Positions 8,791 to 17,955 of a DNA stretch of 53,152 nucleotides are shown in pieces. Source of the stretch: Nitrospirota bacterium (GTDB lineage Bacteria; Nitrospirota; Thermodesulfovibrionia; Thermodesulfovibrionales; Magnetobacteriaceae); assembly GCA_015233615.1 (NCBI GenBank), contig JADFXJ010000007.1, positions 1 through 53,152 on the forward strand, given 5' to 3'. Position numbers and translations under genes: made by a program. A model generated the notes under the pieces. It was not told the origin of the DNA. It worked only from the letters and a program-made list of their open reading frames with translations, and did not search any database. How positions within the stretch are numbered: position 1 is the stretch's first letter; each line of letters starts with the position of its first letter.

Positions 8791-9781
8791 ATTGTTCTTC
8801 TTCGGAACTTCCCGGCAAGATTATTTTGCCTTCCTCGCTGAGTTTTCTTGCTACCTTGATTATGTTTTGCTGGGCTTTCTCCACTTCGGACACTCGTACG
8901 GGACCACGCACGTCCATATCCTCTTTCAATATTTCGGATGCCCTCTTTGACATGTTTTTGAATATTTTTTCTTTTATGCCCTCCGATGCAGTCTTAAGGG
9001 CAAGGGAAAGGTCTTCGGTGCTCACCTCTTTTAACACCATCTGAATGCCCCTGTCGTCAATTTTAGACATGTCTTCAAAGACAAACATATACTGGCGAAT
9101 GGCATCGGCCAGTTCGTAATCGTGGCTCTCGATGTTTTCCAGAATTAGTTCCTCGGTAGACTTGTCGGTTTGGTTCAATATCAGAGCAACCTTCTTTACG
9201 CCACCCACTTTAATACCTTCGCTCCTTTCCAGATCGAGTTCGCTCCTGAGAACTTCCTCTATCTCCTCTATTGCGTCTACCGGTATACCTTCGGTTGTAG
9301 CCATCCTCATGGCTACGTCGACCTTGAGGGACTTTGGCAGCGTGGCCAGTACCGTAGCCGCCTGCCCCGGGTCCAGAAGACTCAGTATAAGAGAGATTGT
9401 CTGCGGGTGCTCGGTCAGCAGGAAGTTCGTCAGTTTTTTAGCGTCCACTTTCTTTAAGGATTCGAGGGTGCTCTCGACGGCTGCCTTTTCGAGAATTTTC
9501 TTGGCGGTTCTTTCGTCAAGTCCTTTTATGAGCATCTGTTTTACGTAATCCTCGCCTCCGAAATAGACCTCTCCTTTCTGTACCTTCTGTGAGGCCTCTT
9601 TGAATACGGCCTTGACGTCGTCTTCCTTTATGCTCTTCATCTTCGTCATGTAAGAGGTGATCTTGCCAATTTCCTTCATGTCAAGGCTTTTCATTATAAC
9701 GGCGGCGGCGTCCTCACCTATGGCAGTTAAAAATATTGCGGCCTTTTCGTATCCGGAAATATTTGTAGCGGTTTCTCTCAT
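8783..9781 (-). CDS. fliG: flagellar motor switch protein FliG
   Basis: A 332-residue rotor protein. The N-terminal FliF-binding domain begins GYEKAAIFLTAIGEDAAAVI; the middle domain contains the EHPQTISLILSLLDPGQAA hallmark; the C-terminal torque helix region (IDDRGIQMVLKEV, then TASEGIKEKIFKNMSKRASE) keeps the alternating charges that face the stator. Length is normal. Its start overlaps the stop of the mini-FliF gene by four bases, so the two should be translated together. Confidence 0.96.
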   Translation of the reverse strand: MRETATNISGYEKAAIFLTAIGEDAAAVIMKSLDMKEIGKITSYMTKMKSIKEDDVKAVFKEASQKVQKGEVYFGGEDYVKQMLIKGLDERTAKKILEKAAVESTLESLKKVDAKKLTNFLLTEHPQTISLILSLLDPGQAATVLATLPKSLKVDVAMRMATTEGIPVDAIEEIEEVLRSELDLERSEGIKVGGVKKVALILNQTDKSTEELILENIESHDYELADAIRQYMFVFEDMSKIDDRGIQMVLKEVSTEDLSLALKTASEGIKEKIFKNMSKRASEILKEDMDVRGPVRVSEVEKAQQNIIKVARKLSEEGKIILPGSSEEEQFV

Positions 9782-10071
9782 TTTTCCTCCACATCAAACC
9801 ATTCTTTAATAAGGCGTGATGCTTGTTGGGGGTTTTCCTTAACCCATTTAGTCCAATCTCTGATTTCGCTTGCCAGGCCTTCATCTTTCGTTTTTTGAGG
9901 AGGCAACGGAACCCCGCGAAGGATACTCTTGAGCGTTACTTCCAACTTACCGCTTTTATCGGGTAATAAAACCCTCTCCTTGTTGGGCGGGTGGGCCGGC
10001 AGTGTTCCCTTCTCCTTATTGAGCGGGTTGGCGGGTATGATTATAGCCTTTTTGTTGTCTTTATCCGACAT
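9778..10071 (-). CDS. small protein duplicating the FliG-binding C-terminal tail of FliF
   Basis: A 97-residue soluble protein between fliF and fliG. Residues about 53-97 (VPLPP, then SEIRDWTKWVKENPQQASRL and IKEWFDVEE) align with the last 45 residues of the neighbouring FliF (VPLPP, SEITDWSQWVKDNPSQAATL, IKEWVQTEE). In FliF that tail is the helix that inserts into the N-domain of FliG. The N-terminal half is a proline-rich linker with two related NPLNKEKGTLP/PPNKERVLLP units. It most likely arose by partial tandem duplication of fliF. I know of no named family; function (extra FliG-docking peptide, competitor or chaperone) is inference. Confidence 0.8.
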   Translation of the reverse strand: MSDKDNKKAIIIPANPLNKEKGTLPAHPPNKERVLLPDKSGKLEVTLKSILRGVPLPPQKTKDEGLASEIRDWTKWVKENPQQASRLIKEWFDVEEK

Positions 10072-10118
10072 TGTTTTCTCCTTATTACTATTGGGTTGCT
10101 AACCCGATTGTGCTAAGG

Positions 10119-11717
10119 TTATGATGATGCTTCAGCTTCCTCTGTTTGTACCCACTCTTTAATCAAAGTTGCAGCTTGAGAGGGATTATCCTTAACCCAT
10201 TGGGACCAATCGGTTATTTCTGATTTCAGAGCTAACTCTTCCACCGGAGGCAACGGAACTTCCCTGGTCCTGGCTTCCGGTAGTTCGGGTTTCATCTCTT
10301 TTGATATCTCAGCCGAAGAGGCCGGCAACGGCAATACCGGTATCTGGGTTTGTACCGATTCCTGAGACAATGACTTGATTACCGGCCTTACTATAAAGAA
10401 GTAAAACAGTATGGCTACTATGAGCGGAGCAAAATATTTTGCAACCATAGCTGCGTCTTTAAGCCAGTCCCTGCGCTCGGGAGCGATCTCCTCTTTCGCC
10501 ACCGGCTCGAAAGGCATGTTTACAACCGATACCTCATCTCCTCTGGTCTGGGTGTACCCTATCGCCTTTTTGACCAGATCGTCGTAGCGCTTAATTTCGT
10601 CATCGGTTCTGGGGACATAGGTGAGTTCTTTGGAGCCTTTCTTTTCCTTGTACATCCCGTCAACCAAAACGGCTGCAGAGAGTTTCCTGAGGTTGCCCAG
10701 TGACATCAGCGTATGGCTTGTTACCTTGGTTATCTCAAAATTCGTAGTATCGCTCTCTTTCTGCGATTGTGTTTGCTGGCCCTGGGCTTGTGTCCCCGGC
10801 TTGCCGGGCAGGTTAGACTGTACTCCCGGCACGCCTCCCGGAGAACCGGATTGGGATTTCTCTTTCATCGACTGCTCACTTCTCAGAACCGAGCCTTCAG
10901 GATCGAACTTTTCTTCAGTCTTTTCGGTCCTTGAAAAGTCGAGATCGGCGGAAACTTTTACCTTTACCCTGTCTTTCCCTATAACGGGCTCAAGTATGTC
11001 TTTTATAGTGGTTTCGACCTGTTGTTCATATTTCTTCTGATATTCCAGTTGAGTAGTGGTGAGGCCTAGCACGTCGTCGGACGGACGTGTAAGCATGGTG
11101 CCGTTATTGTCTACTATGGTTATATCCCCTGGATTGAGTCCCTCTATACTGCTGGATACCAAATGCACTATGCCCTGCACCTGGCTTTGGGAAAGGCTTC
11201 TGCCGGGCTTCAGCTTTACCAGGATGGAAGCCGTGGCCGTCTCCTTATCTTTTACAAAAAGAGATTTCTCCGGCAATGCCAGATGCACTCTGGTATGGTC
11301 TATTTCACTGAGAGAGGAGATTGTCCGGGAAAGCTCGCCCTCAAGGGCTCTTTTATAATTTAACTTTTGTACAAAATCGGTTGTCTGAAAATCGGTTTTA
11401 TCGAATATCTCAAAGCCGATGCCGCCACCCACGGGTAACCCCTGGGCCGCTAACTGTAATCTGAGTTCATATACTTTGGGAGCCGGTACCAAAATTGAGT
11501 TAACCGTAAGCTTGAAGGGGACTTTCATTTCGTTCAGCTTGTTCACAATCGCTCCGGCATCCGATTCGGTCAGATTGGAAAACAAGACCTGATAGTCGGT
11601 TTTCTGTGTCCAGGAAAAGAGTAAGATTAACGACGAGATCACCACAATGATAGTCGATATAACGATAACCTTGGTTCTCTTAGACCAGCCTTTTACTATT
11701 TCCAATACATTTGGCAT
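10119..11717 (-). CDS. fliF: flagellar MS-ring protein FliF
   Basis: A 532-residue membrane-ring protein. The first membrane segment is at about 16-37 (VIVISTIIVVISSLILLF), followed by the YscJ/FliF ring-building domain (DYQVLFSNLTESDAGAIVNK, KRALEGELSRTISSL, RVHLALPEKSLF). The second membrane segment is at about 425-446 (FAPLIVAILFYFFIVRPV). The cytoplasmic tail ends in the FliG-binding helix. Its 3' end is the parent of the small gene that follows. Confidence 0.96.
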   Translation of the reverse strand: MPNVLEIVKGWSKRTKVIVISTIIVVISSLILLFSWTQKTDYQVLFSNLTESDAGAIVNKLNEMKVPFKLTVNSILVPAPKVYELRLQLAAQGLPVGGGIGFEIFDKTDFQTTDFVQKLNYKRALEGELSRTISSLSEIDHTRVHLALPEKSLFVKDKETATASILVKLKPGRSLSQSQVQGIVHLVSSSIEGLNPGDITIVDNNGTMLTRPSDDVLGLTTTQLEYQKKYEQQVETTIKDILEPVIGKDRVKVKVSADLDFSRTEKTEEKFDPEGSVLRSEQSMKEKSQSGSPGGVPGVQSNLPGKPGTQAQGQQTQSQKESDTTNFEITKVTSHTLMSLGNLRKLSAAVLVDGMYKEKKGSKELTYVPRTDDEIKRYDDLVKKAIGYTQTRGDEVSVVNMPFEPVAKEEIAPERRDWLKDAAMVAKYFAPLIVAILFYFFIVRPVIKSLSQESVQTQIPVLPLPASSAEISKEMKPELPEARTREVPLPPVEELALKSEITDWSQWVKDNPSQAATLIKEWVQTEEAEASS

Positions 11718-11767
11718 GTTATCCCCGTCCGGCTTGAATGGTTATAAAACATCGACTGATTACAATA

Positions 11768-11803
11768 TATTGCCTTTACACAAACATTGCCTTTACACAA
11801 ACA
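11768..11803. repeat. 17-bp tandem duplication in the fliE-fliF gap
   Basis: The unit ATTGCCTTTACACAAAC occurs twice in a row in the 150-base gap between fliE and fliF. Next to it an 8-bp inverted repeat (CTATAGCC/GGCTATAG) spans about 11827-11859. This is the longest gap inside the operon and may hold a processing or attenuation site; no clear function is visible. Confidence 0.7.
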
Positions 11804-11867
11804 CTTCGGAAATACAGCCCACAACTATAGCCAAACAGATAAAACGCCGGCTATAGCGTGGCAAAAA

Positions 11868-12164
11868 CTATACCTGCATCTTCATTACTTCATCGTAGGC
11901 GTTCAGAAGCTTACTGCGTACTTCCTGCATTAGCTGGAAAGACATATCGGCTTTTTGCATAGCCAAAACGGCATTGGTTACGTCTCCGCCGGAGGACAGT
12001 GCCTCTATCGCCTTGTCAGCCTCTTTCTGTATGGCGTTTACACGGCTCAATGCGTCCTTGAGGGTATCGTCAAAACCGCCTGCAGGAGCAGCACCGGCAT
12101 CCGCTGCTTTAGATTGAGGCTGTATGTCTTGAAGCGTCGTACTGGTAATCTTGAAATCAGACAT
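11868..12164 (-). CDS. fliE: flagellar hook-basal body protein FliE
   Basis: A 98-residue protein that joins the MS ring to the proximal rod. The C-terminal helix (VLAMQKADMSFQLMQEVRSK, LLNAYDEVMKMQV) is characteristic. It follows flgC after two bases, the normal flgB-flgC-fliE order. Confidence 0.93.
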   Translation of the reverse strand: MSDFKITSTTLQDIQPQSKAADAGAAPAGGFDDTLKDALSRVNAIQKEADKAIEALSSGGDVTNAVLAMQKADMSFQLMQEVRSKLLNAYDEVMKMQV

Positions 12165-12166
12165 TC

Positions 12167-12580
12167 TTACCTCCCGATTTCCAATGTTCTCTGGAACATG
12201 CCCTTTGATGCGTTAAATGCCGACACGTTGGCCTCATATGCACGAGAGGCCATCATCATGTCGACCATCTCCTCCACAACGTTGATGTTCGGCATCTCGA
12301 CGTAGCCTTTTGCGTTTGCATCCGGGTTGTTAGGTTCATATACAAGCATGGGGTCACCCTTATCCTTCACTATCTCGGAAACCATAACTCCCTGAAACGG
12401 TGTTGACGGGTCCTTGTCCATAGGCAAAGACCGGAAGACTACGTCCTGCCGTTTATACGGGCCACCCTCCTGAGTCTTGGTGGTATGAACGTTAGCCATG
12501 TTTGACGCTATTACGTTCAACCTCTCCCTTTGTGCCTGAAGGGCTGAAGAGCTGATATCGAATACACTAAACATATCCAT
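12167..12580 (-). CDS. flgC: flagellar basal-body rod protein FlgC
   Basis: A 137-residue proximal rod subunit. The N-terminal rod motif is FDISSSALQAQRERLNVIAS followed by NMAN; the C-terminal helix is NVVEEMVDMMMASRAYEANV. Length and position between flgB and fliE are standard. Confidence 0.95.
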   Translation of the reverse strand: MDMFSVFDISSSALQAQRERLNVIASNMANVHTTKTQEGGPYKRQDVVFRSLPMDKDPSTPFQGVMVSEIVKDKGDPMLVYEPNNPDANAKGYVEMPNINVVEEMVDMMMASRAYEANVSAFNASKGMFQRTLEIGR

Positions 12581-12582
12581 TG

Positions 12583-12993
12583 TTACTTCCCTCCAAAGGC
12601 AATTTTATATTGTTTGATTTTAGTTGAAATCAAAGTAGCGGCAGTCTGGTTCAAAAGGGAGTTCTCAGTCATTTTCGATACTTCCATATCTAATTCTACA
12701 TTATTTTTGTCTCCCCAGTACAGAGTATTTTCATCGGTTATCACGCTTCCCAAACCTGAACCGGGGCCTCCCTTAAAGTGCATCTTGTCAGTAGTCTTCA
12801 ATTGCAGGTTTTCGTCATTGAGAAAAGAGCCGAAATTCACGTCCCTGGCAGTGTAGCCCGGAGTGTCGGCATTGGCTATATTCGAGGCAATTACCTTCTG
12901 TCTCATAGAAGTACCGGTGATTAAATTTTCGAGTATGTCAAAACCTTTATCCACAAAGGCCTCCTTTGCAACACTCAATATAACTTTCTTCAT
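12583..12993 (-). CDS. flgB: flagellar basal-body rod protein FlgB
   Basis: A 136-residue proximal rod subunit and first gene of the flagellar operon. The motif RQKVIASNIANADTPGYTAR (about 35-55) is diagnostic for the rod family, and the C-terminus has the usual amphipathic helix (EVSKMTENSLLNQTAATLIS). I place the start at the ATG at 12993, just after an AAGGA site; an in-frame TTG at 13005 is possible. A sigma-54 promoter lies about 50 bases upstream. Confidence 0.93.
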   Translation of the reverse strand: MKKVILSVAKEAFVDKGFDILENLITGTSMRQKVIASNIANADTPGYTARDVNFGSFLNDENLQLKTTDKMHFKGGPGSGLGSVITDENTLYWGDKNNVELDMEVSKMTENSLLNQTAATLISTKIKQYKIAFGGK

Positions 12994-13041
12994 ATCTTCC
13001 TTCAATATAATACGTCTTCAATAAATACACTCTTATAATGT

Positions 13042-13057
13042 AGCAATATTCGTACCA
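13042..13057 (-). promoter_or_regulatory. sigma-54 promoter of the flgB operon
   Basis: Read on the minus strand the sequence is TGGTACGAATATTGCT, matching TGGCAC-N5-TTGCT with exact GG/GC spacing. Expected transcription start is near 13031, 38 bases before the flgB ATG. A perfect 12-bp palindrome, GGCTCCGGAGCC, at 13102-13113 is a candidate enhancer site for the NtrC-type activator encoded next to it. Confidence 0.85.
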
Positions 13058-13293
13058 ATCGGCTAAACCCTTTAAGAAAACCTCATCGTACGCGTTAAAT
13101 GGGCTCCGGAGCCGTCAGCCAAACCCGCAAAACGGCCCGTAGCGACCTCACCACGGGTGGCCGAAACCCGCATGGCAGGCTCTTACACATCGATTCCTTT
13201 ACGTACTTCCATCATATTGGCAATCTCTTAATTACCGGTTCCTTTTGTCAGACAGCCTGTTGAGAATAATGTCAAAATTTCCACATGTGTCAA

Positions 13294-14586
13294 TTAATCG
13301 GGAAAATCATTCCCATACTCGTTAAGTTTGTTCCTTATCGTTCTTACGCTCACTCCAAGTAGCTTTGCCGCTTTTGTCTTGTTGTTGCTAACGTCCTTGA
13401 GAGTTTTCAGAATAAGTTCCTTTTCCATCTCCTTTATTCCCCGCTGATTGCTCTCGGCGTTGGCGGACACGGGGTCATCTAGCATAAAGTCATTAACGTT
13501 TATCGAGTCGCCTTTGCAAAGAAGAACGGTTCTGTGCACTACGTTTTCCAGTTCCCTGATGTTACCTCTCCACTGCCTGTTTTCGAGGTATTCGATAGCC
13601 TCTTTATTAAAACCGGAGATAGTCTTACCAAGAATCGACGAATACTTTTTGACAAAATAATCGCTCAAGGGTTTTATATCGTCGGGCCTTTCCCTGAGCG
13701 GAGGAATGAGAATAGGAAAAACACTCAACCTGTAGTAAAGGTCTTCCCTGAATCTGCCTTCCGAAGATTCCTTGAACAGATCCCTGTTTGTAGTGGCTAT
13801 AACCCTGCTGTCTACCGGTATAGTGTGTTTGCCGCCAACGCGGTCTATCTCCTTTTCCTGGAGCACTCTTAAAAGCTTGGCCTGAAGGGACATTGACATC
13901 TCGCCTATTTCGTCGAGTAATATAGTGCCTTCGTTTGCGAGTTCGAATTTACCGAGTTTTTTGTCCGAAGCGCCCGTAAAGGCACCCTTTTCGTGGCCGA
14001 ACAGTTCCGATTCCATGAGATTGTCCGGTATGGCCGCACAGTTTACGGCTATGAAGGGTTTTTCCTTCCGCTGGCTGGCTTTGTGTATAAACCTCGCTAT
14101 CAGTTCCTTGCCGGTTCCACTTTCACCGTATATGAGTACCGTGGTGTCACTGGATGCTATGTCTTTAGCTATCTGCATAATACGGTTCATCTTTGGATTC
14201 ACGAAGATAATCTCGCGGTCGGTATTTTGTGCATCCATAATGGAGTTGATTTTTTTTGTAAGCTTATCGAATGAAAAGGGCTTCATAAGGTAATCGGTAG
14301 CTCCCTCTTTCATGGCTTCAACGGCATTTTCCACGGTACCGTAGCCGGTTATGACCAACACGGGCAGATGGCCGATTCTCTTTCTCACCTCTTTTAAGAA
14401 GGCAAGTCCGTCCATGCGGGGCATCATCATATCCGTTACCACCAAAGCAACCGGCGTAGTACTCAATTTCGTAAGAGCATCGAGACCGTTTTCGGCCAAT
14501 ATGGCTTTGAATCCAAGCCTGATTATCGCCTCTTTCATGGCATCCCTCATCTGAGGGTCATCGTCTACGACAAGAATCGGTTTCAT
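13294..14586 (-). CDS. sigma-54-dependent response regulator (FlgR/FleR type)
   Basis: A 430-residue NtrC-family activator: receiver domain (1-120, phospho-acceptor Asp in LVVTDMMMPRMDG), AAA+ domain (about 135-370) with Walker A GESGTGKE, the sigma-54 contact loop GAFTGA and Walker B DEIGEM, then a Fis-type helix-turn-helix (NNKTKAAKLLGVSVRTIRNK). All functional motifs are intact. It sits directly upstream of the sigma-54-driven flgB operon and downstream of a PAS kinase, the arrangement of FleSR or FlgSR, so flagellar control is the likely role. Confidence 0.92.
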   Translation of the reverse strand: MKPILVVDDDPQMRDAMKEAIIRLGFKAILAENGLDALTKLSTTPVALVVTDMMMPRMDGLAFLKEVRKRIGHLPVLVITGYGTVENAVEAMKEGATDYLMKPFSFDKLTKKINSIMDAQNTDREIIFVNPKMNRIMQIAKDIASSDTTVLIYGESGTGKELIARFIHKASQRKEKPFIAVNCAAIPDNLMESELFGHEKGAFTGASDKKLGKFELANEGTILLDEIGEMSMSLQAKLLRVLQEKEIDRVGGKHTIPVDSRVIATTNRDLFKESSEGRFREDLYYRLSVFPILIPPLRERPDDIKPLSDYFVKKYSSILGKTISGFNKEAIEYLENRQWRGNIRELENVVHRTVLLCKGDSINVNDFMLDDPVSANAESNQRGIKEMEKELILKTLKDVSNNKTKAAKLLGVSVRTIRNKLNEYGNDFPD

Positions 14587-14683
14587 CTATACCTCATCAA
14601 AGAATTATACAACAATACGTACAATTTATCATACGTAATATTAAACCTGCGTAATAATCATAATCACTCTTTTAAATACATAA

Positions 14684-15832
14684 TTACTCTTTTATCGGCA
14701 GAAATAACCGAAAAGTACTGCCATTGCCCAGCTTGCTCTCAACTTTTATTCTTCCATCGTGTACCAGCAATATCTTTGAAGCTATGGCCAATCCCAAACC
14801 GGTTCCTTTTTCTTTAGTACTGAAAAAGGGATCGAATATTCTTTCCAGGTTTTCGTGCCTGATACCCTCTCCCTCATCCCTTATGTCCACTATGGCAAAC
14901 TCCTCGTTAGACCACTGGCGTATCCCGATGGTTCCATCGTTGGGTGTGGCCTGAAGTGCATTTATAATGATGTTCATAAAAACCTGTTTTAGTAGTTCGC
15001 TGTCGCCGTAAACACACGGGTCCGATTCTTTTTGCCTGTCAAGACTTATGCCGTGGGATTCTATCAGGGGCATGAGCATAAACAGCGAGTCTTCAAGCAC
15101 CGCGCTTAACGTCAGCGGGTAAAAACGCGGTTTTTGTGGTTTTGCAAAGAGAAGCATGTTGGTCAGAATGTTATTCAGGCTCCTTATACCAGTGGATATA
15201 CCCCTGGCGAGGTTGCTATGAGGTGAGTCGCCAAGCTCACTGTCAAGCATGCTGGCATAGAGTTCGATACTACAGAGCGGGCTCCTTATTTCGTGCACTA
15301 TCTGTGCGGCCATTTCTCCCATTGCAACCAGCCTCTTATTTCTCTCCTGCTGTGCTTCCAGTTCCTTGATACGCGTGATGTCCTGAAATAAGATGACCGC
15401 TCCACGCACTGCGCCCTCCGAGTCAAATACGTTTGCGTGAGACAAAAATACGTTGTATCTCTTTTCCCCTGCAGCCAGAAACGTTTCGGCACCCTCGTAT
15501 TCCACGTGAAAGTCCAACCCATCGTAGCTTCTGCCAATAACGTCTTCCTCCCTGAGACCAAACATCCGCTCGGCTGCCTTGTTGAACATGGTTACTCTCT
15601 CGTTCGTATCCAGTACGATTATGGATTCGCTGAGGCTTTCGAGTATCCCTTTCAGGTAGTCCTTAACCTCTTCGGTATCGCACAGTGCCTGTTCAAGCTG
15701 CTTGTTCTTTCTTTCAACTTCCAGAGTCAAATAATTGACTCTCTCCTTTAACTTTTCATAAATCTGTTCCAGGGACCTGGACGCTTCTGTAAAATTGTAG
15801 AATGCGTCGTTTAACCGGCTGATGTCTTCCAT
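14684..15832 (-). CDS. cytoplasmic PAS-domain histidine kinase (FlgS/FleS type)
   Basis: A 382-residue kinase without membrane segments. An N-terminal coiled coil (about 15-55) leads into one PAS domain (about 60-155, LSESIIVLDTNERVTMFNKA), then HisKA with the phospho-acceptor His in AQIVHEIRSPLCSIELYASM and a complete HATPase domain (NIIINALQAT, DEGEGI, KGTGLGLAIA). The lack of transmembrane parts and the neighbouring NtrC-type regulator fit the kinases that monitor flagellar assembly. The gap to the regulator is 97 bases. Confidence 0.88.
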   Translation of the reverse strand: MEDISRLNDAFYNFTEASRSLEQIYEKLKERVNYLTLEVERKNKQLEQALCDTEEVKDYLKGILESLSESIIVLDTNERVTMFNKAAERMFGLREEDVIGRSYDGLDFHVEYEGAETFLAAGEKRYNVFLSHANVFDSEGAVRGAVILFQDITRIKELEAQQERNKRLVAMGEMAAQIVHEIRSPLCSIELYASMLDSELGDSPHSNLARGISTGIRSLNNILTNMLLFAKPQKPRFYPLTLSAVLEDSLFMLMPLIESHGISLDRQKESDPCVYGDSELLKQVFMNIIINALQATPNDGTIGIRQWSNEEFAIVDIRDEGEGIRHENLERIFDPFFSTKEKGTGLGLAIASKILLVHDGRIKVESKLGNGSTFRLFLPIKE

Positions 15833-15837
15833 TTCCC

Positions 15838-17859
15838 TTACTTGAACCTCTCTCTGATTTTTTTATTTACGTCAAGCTCCAAGTCGATTATCTTGGCGTA
15901 CTTACTGAACCGCGAATTACCTCTGCCGAGTCTTTTGAGCATCTCATCGGCGGCATCGCCGCTTAGCAAAAAAGTAAGCCTGTACATGGCCCACTCGTTA
16001 CCCGGATCTTTCGCAAGAAGTAACTGATAGTATTTCGTGGCCTTGTTCTTTTGGTTTAGTTCGTAATAAGCATCTGCGAGTTTTAAGTAGTCCCTGCTCT
16101 CTCCACCCAACTCATTGATTGCCCTCTCGTAGAACGTGAGAGCCTTCTCAGAATCTTTAACCGAAGGCAAAGACTCCTTTATGATCTGCAAGTCTCCGGC
16201 GACGAGCTTTTTTATCATGGTGAGCTTATCGAGAGCCGTTTGCTTATCGTTGTTTTTGAAATAAACCTGTGCCTCCATTCTCAACATCTTATCTTTATCA
16301 ACGTCGAAGCTCTTTAGTTGTGCCAGCATCTTTACCGCTTCGGCCTTGTTGCCGCCGTCGGAGTAAAGCTTTACGAGTTCATCCAATGCATCGGCTTTAT
16401 CGGAGTTCGAGCCGTTTTTAGAAATCCACAAAAGAATTTCCTCGTAAGGTTTTCCCTTTCCGCGCAGCCCCTGCCTTGCATTGAGTACCAGAGGGAGATT
16501 GGAAGGCTCCAGAAAGTGGGCGCCGTACTTTTCCCACAGTCCCGGAAATTCTGTACCATGGGCGTTTAAGGCTTCCTGCAATACGGATTTAATCATATCG
16601 AGCCTTTTCTTTTCATTATGGTCTTTTGCGTAAATTTTCTCGATCATGTCAATGGCTTCTTTGTACTTCTTTTCTCTGGCGTAATTCTCCTGTTCTTTCA
16701 CCAGAAGATTGTCTATAAGACTATCTACGTCTTTCGATTGGGCTTCTGTTAAATTCATTTTCTTCAGGTTGTTGATGCTCTCGTTGGCTCCCCGTTCGTC
16801 GCCTTTACCAATCTGTTCCCTGGCAATATCCATCAGAGCCAGGCTCATATGGCCCAACACCTCGTCAAGGACTTTTTTGTCCGCTTTTTTCGAGATCATG
16901 GACATATACCTCAGAACGTCATTAAAACTGTCCTGGGCGCCCTTAAGGTTTCCTTTTTTCAAGTTTTCCTTTACGTTTTCTTCCATAAGTTTGGCCATAC
17001 CTACGAGAGCCTCCTCTTTATAGGATTGCTCGACCGACATGAAAGCCTGTGATAAATACTTCATGGCCTCCTCAGGACGCTTTTCCTTAACTGCTATCTG
17101 GCCGAGTCTGAGGGCAACCTGTTCACGCATGTTGCCGTTTTTGATATAATTGAAAATGTCTCGTGCCTTTTTTTCCTTTCCGGTAAAAAAGTAGTTTTCC
17201 GCCAGATAATAAAGAGTTTTATCGTCATATTTCAAGTAGTACCTGTCTTTTTTGAGGGCTTCCGTATAGGCGTCGCGCGCCTCGTCGTATTTTTTCAACA
17301 TCTGGAGAATTGCTGCCTTCCCCATCAATGCTTTTACACTGTCGCCTGACTGGTTAAAGTATTTAAGGGCTTCTTCGGGTTTGCCGGTCGCATATAGACT
17401 CTGGGCGAGTCCTAGTGCTGCTTTTTGGAAATTATGCGAATTTGGATAGACTTTCACGAAATTCTGAAAACCGGTACGGGCTTCGTAGTACATCTTCTTA
17501 TCCAGGAAAAGCTCGCTGTAACGGAACAGTGAGTCTTCTTTCACGCTGCTGCCGTCGACGGCGTAAAGGCTGGCCCTCCTGTAGCGGTTCCCGGCCTGGG
17601 TGAAATCCCTTTTGTCGTCGGCTATCTTCGCTTCAATGAAATTACACGCGGCCAGTACGTTTTTAGCTTCTCTGGAGTCGTCATAGCAGTTGTTAAGCAC
17701 GTTCTCAGCGGAATCGTATTTTTTCATTTCATATAAAACCCAGGCTTTCTTGAGGTCATCGCTCAAAAACAGCTCTCCAACTTCAACTGCATACGCAGTT
17801 GATGAAGTAAATAACAACGCAATAAGTACAACGACCCCTATTCCTCTTCCCACATCCAT
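15838..17859 (-). CDS. exported TPR-repeat protein
   Basis: A 673-residue protein with a typical signal peptide (GIGVVVLIALLFTSSTAYA, cut near residue 24) and some fourteen TPR-like helical hairpins (for example YPNSHNFQKAALGLAQSLYA and KDPGNEWAMYRLTFLLSGDA). Probably periplasmic and a protein-protein scaffold; the partner is unknown. It ends five bases before the start of the PAS kinase, so the two form an operon and the TPR protein may feed information to the kinase. The start lies five bases after a TATAAT, with no ribosome site. Confidence 0.8.
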   Translation of the reverse strand: MDVGRGIGVVVLIALLFTSSTAYAVEVGELFLSDDLKKAWVLYEMKKYDSAENVLNNCYDDSREAKNVLAACNFIEAKIADDKRDFTQAGNRYRRASLYAVDGSSVKEDSLFRYSELFLDKKMYYEARTGFQNFVKVYPNSHNFQKAALGLAQSLYATGKPEEALKYFNQSGDSVKALMGKAAILQMLKKYDEARDAYTEALKKDRYYLKYDDKTLYYLAENYFFTGKEKKARDIFNYIKNGNMREQVALRLGQIAVKEKRPEEAMKYLSQAFMSVEQSYKEEALVGMAKLMEENVKENLKKGNLKGAQDSFNDVLRYMSMISKKADKKVLDEVLGHMSLALMDIAREQIGKGDERGANESINNLKKMNLTEAQSKDVDSLIDNLLVKEQENYAREKKYKEAIDMIEKIYAKDHNEKKRLDMIKSVLQEALNAHGTEFPGLWEKYGAHFLEPSNLPLVLNARQGLRGKGKPYEEILLWISKNGSNSDKADALDELVKLYSDGGNKAEAVKMLAQLKSFDVDKDKMLRMEAQVYFKNNDKQTALDKLTMIKKLVAGDLQIIKESLPSVKDSEKALTFYERAINELGGESRDYLKLADAYYELNQKNKATKYYQLLLAKDPGNEWAMYRLTFLLSGDAADEMLKRLGRGNSRFSKYAKIIDLELDVNKKIRERFK

Positions 17860-17864
17860 ATAAT

Positions 17865-17893
17865 ATTATAACATGCAACAACCATACCATCAA
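17865..17893 (-). promoter_or_regulatory. overlapping sigma-70 and possible sigma-54 promoter of the TPR-kinase-regulator operon
   Basis: On the minus strand TTGATG (17888-17893), 17 bases, TATAAT (17865-17870) forms a good sigma-70 promoter ending five bases before the ATG. Within the same stretch TGGTATGGTTGTTGCA (17874-17889) matches the sigma-54 consensus with correct spacing. Either would give an almost leaderless message. Confidence 0.55.
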
Positions 17894-17955
17894 ATAAATA
17901 TGCGCCTATGCAAATAAATCTGCGTCTATGGGAGGGTAAACCACTAAAAGTCGTC

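Noticed and set aside
9778-13005. Type III secretion injectisome instead of flagellum
   Set aside because: Rod, hook, FliE and FliG genes are present; no needle, secretin or tip genes.
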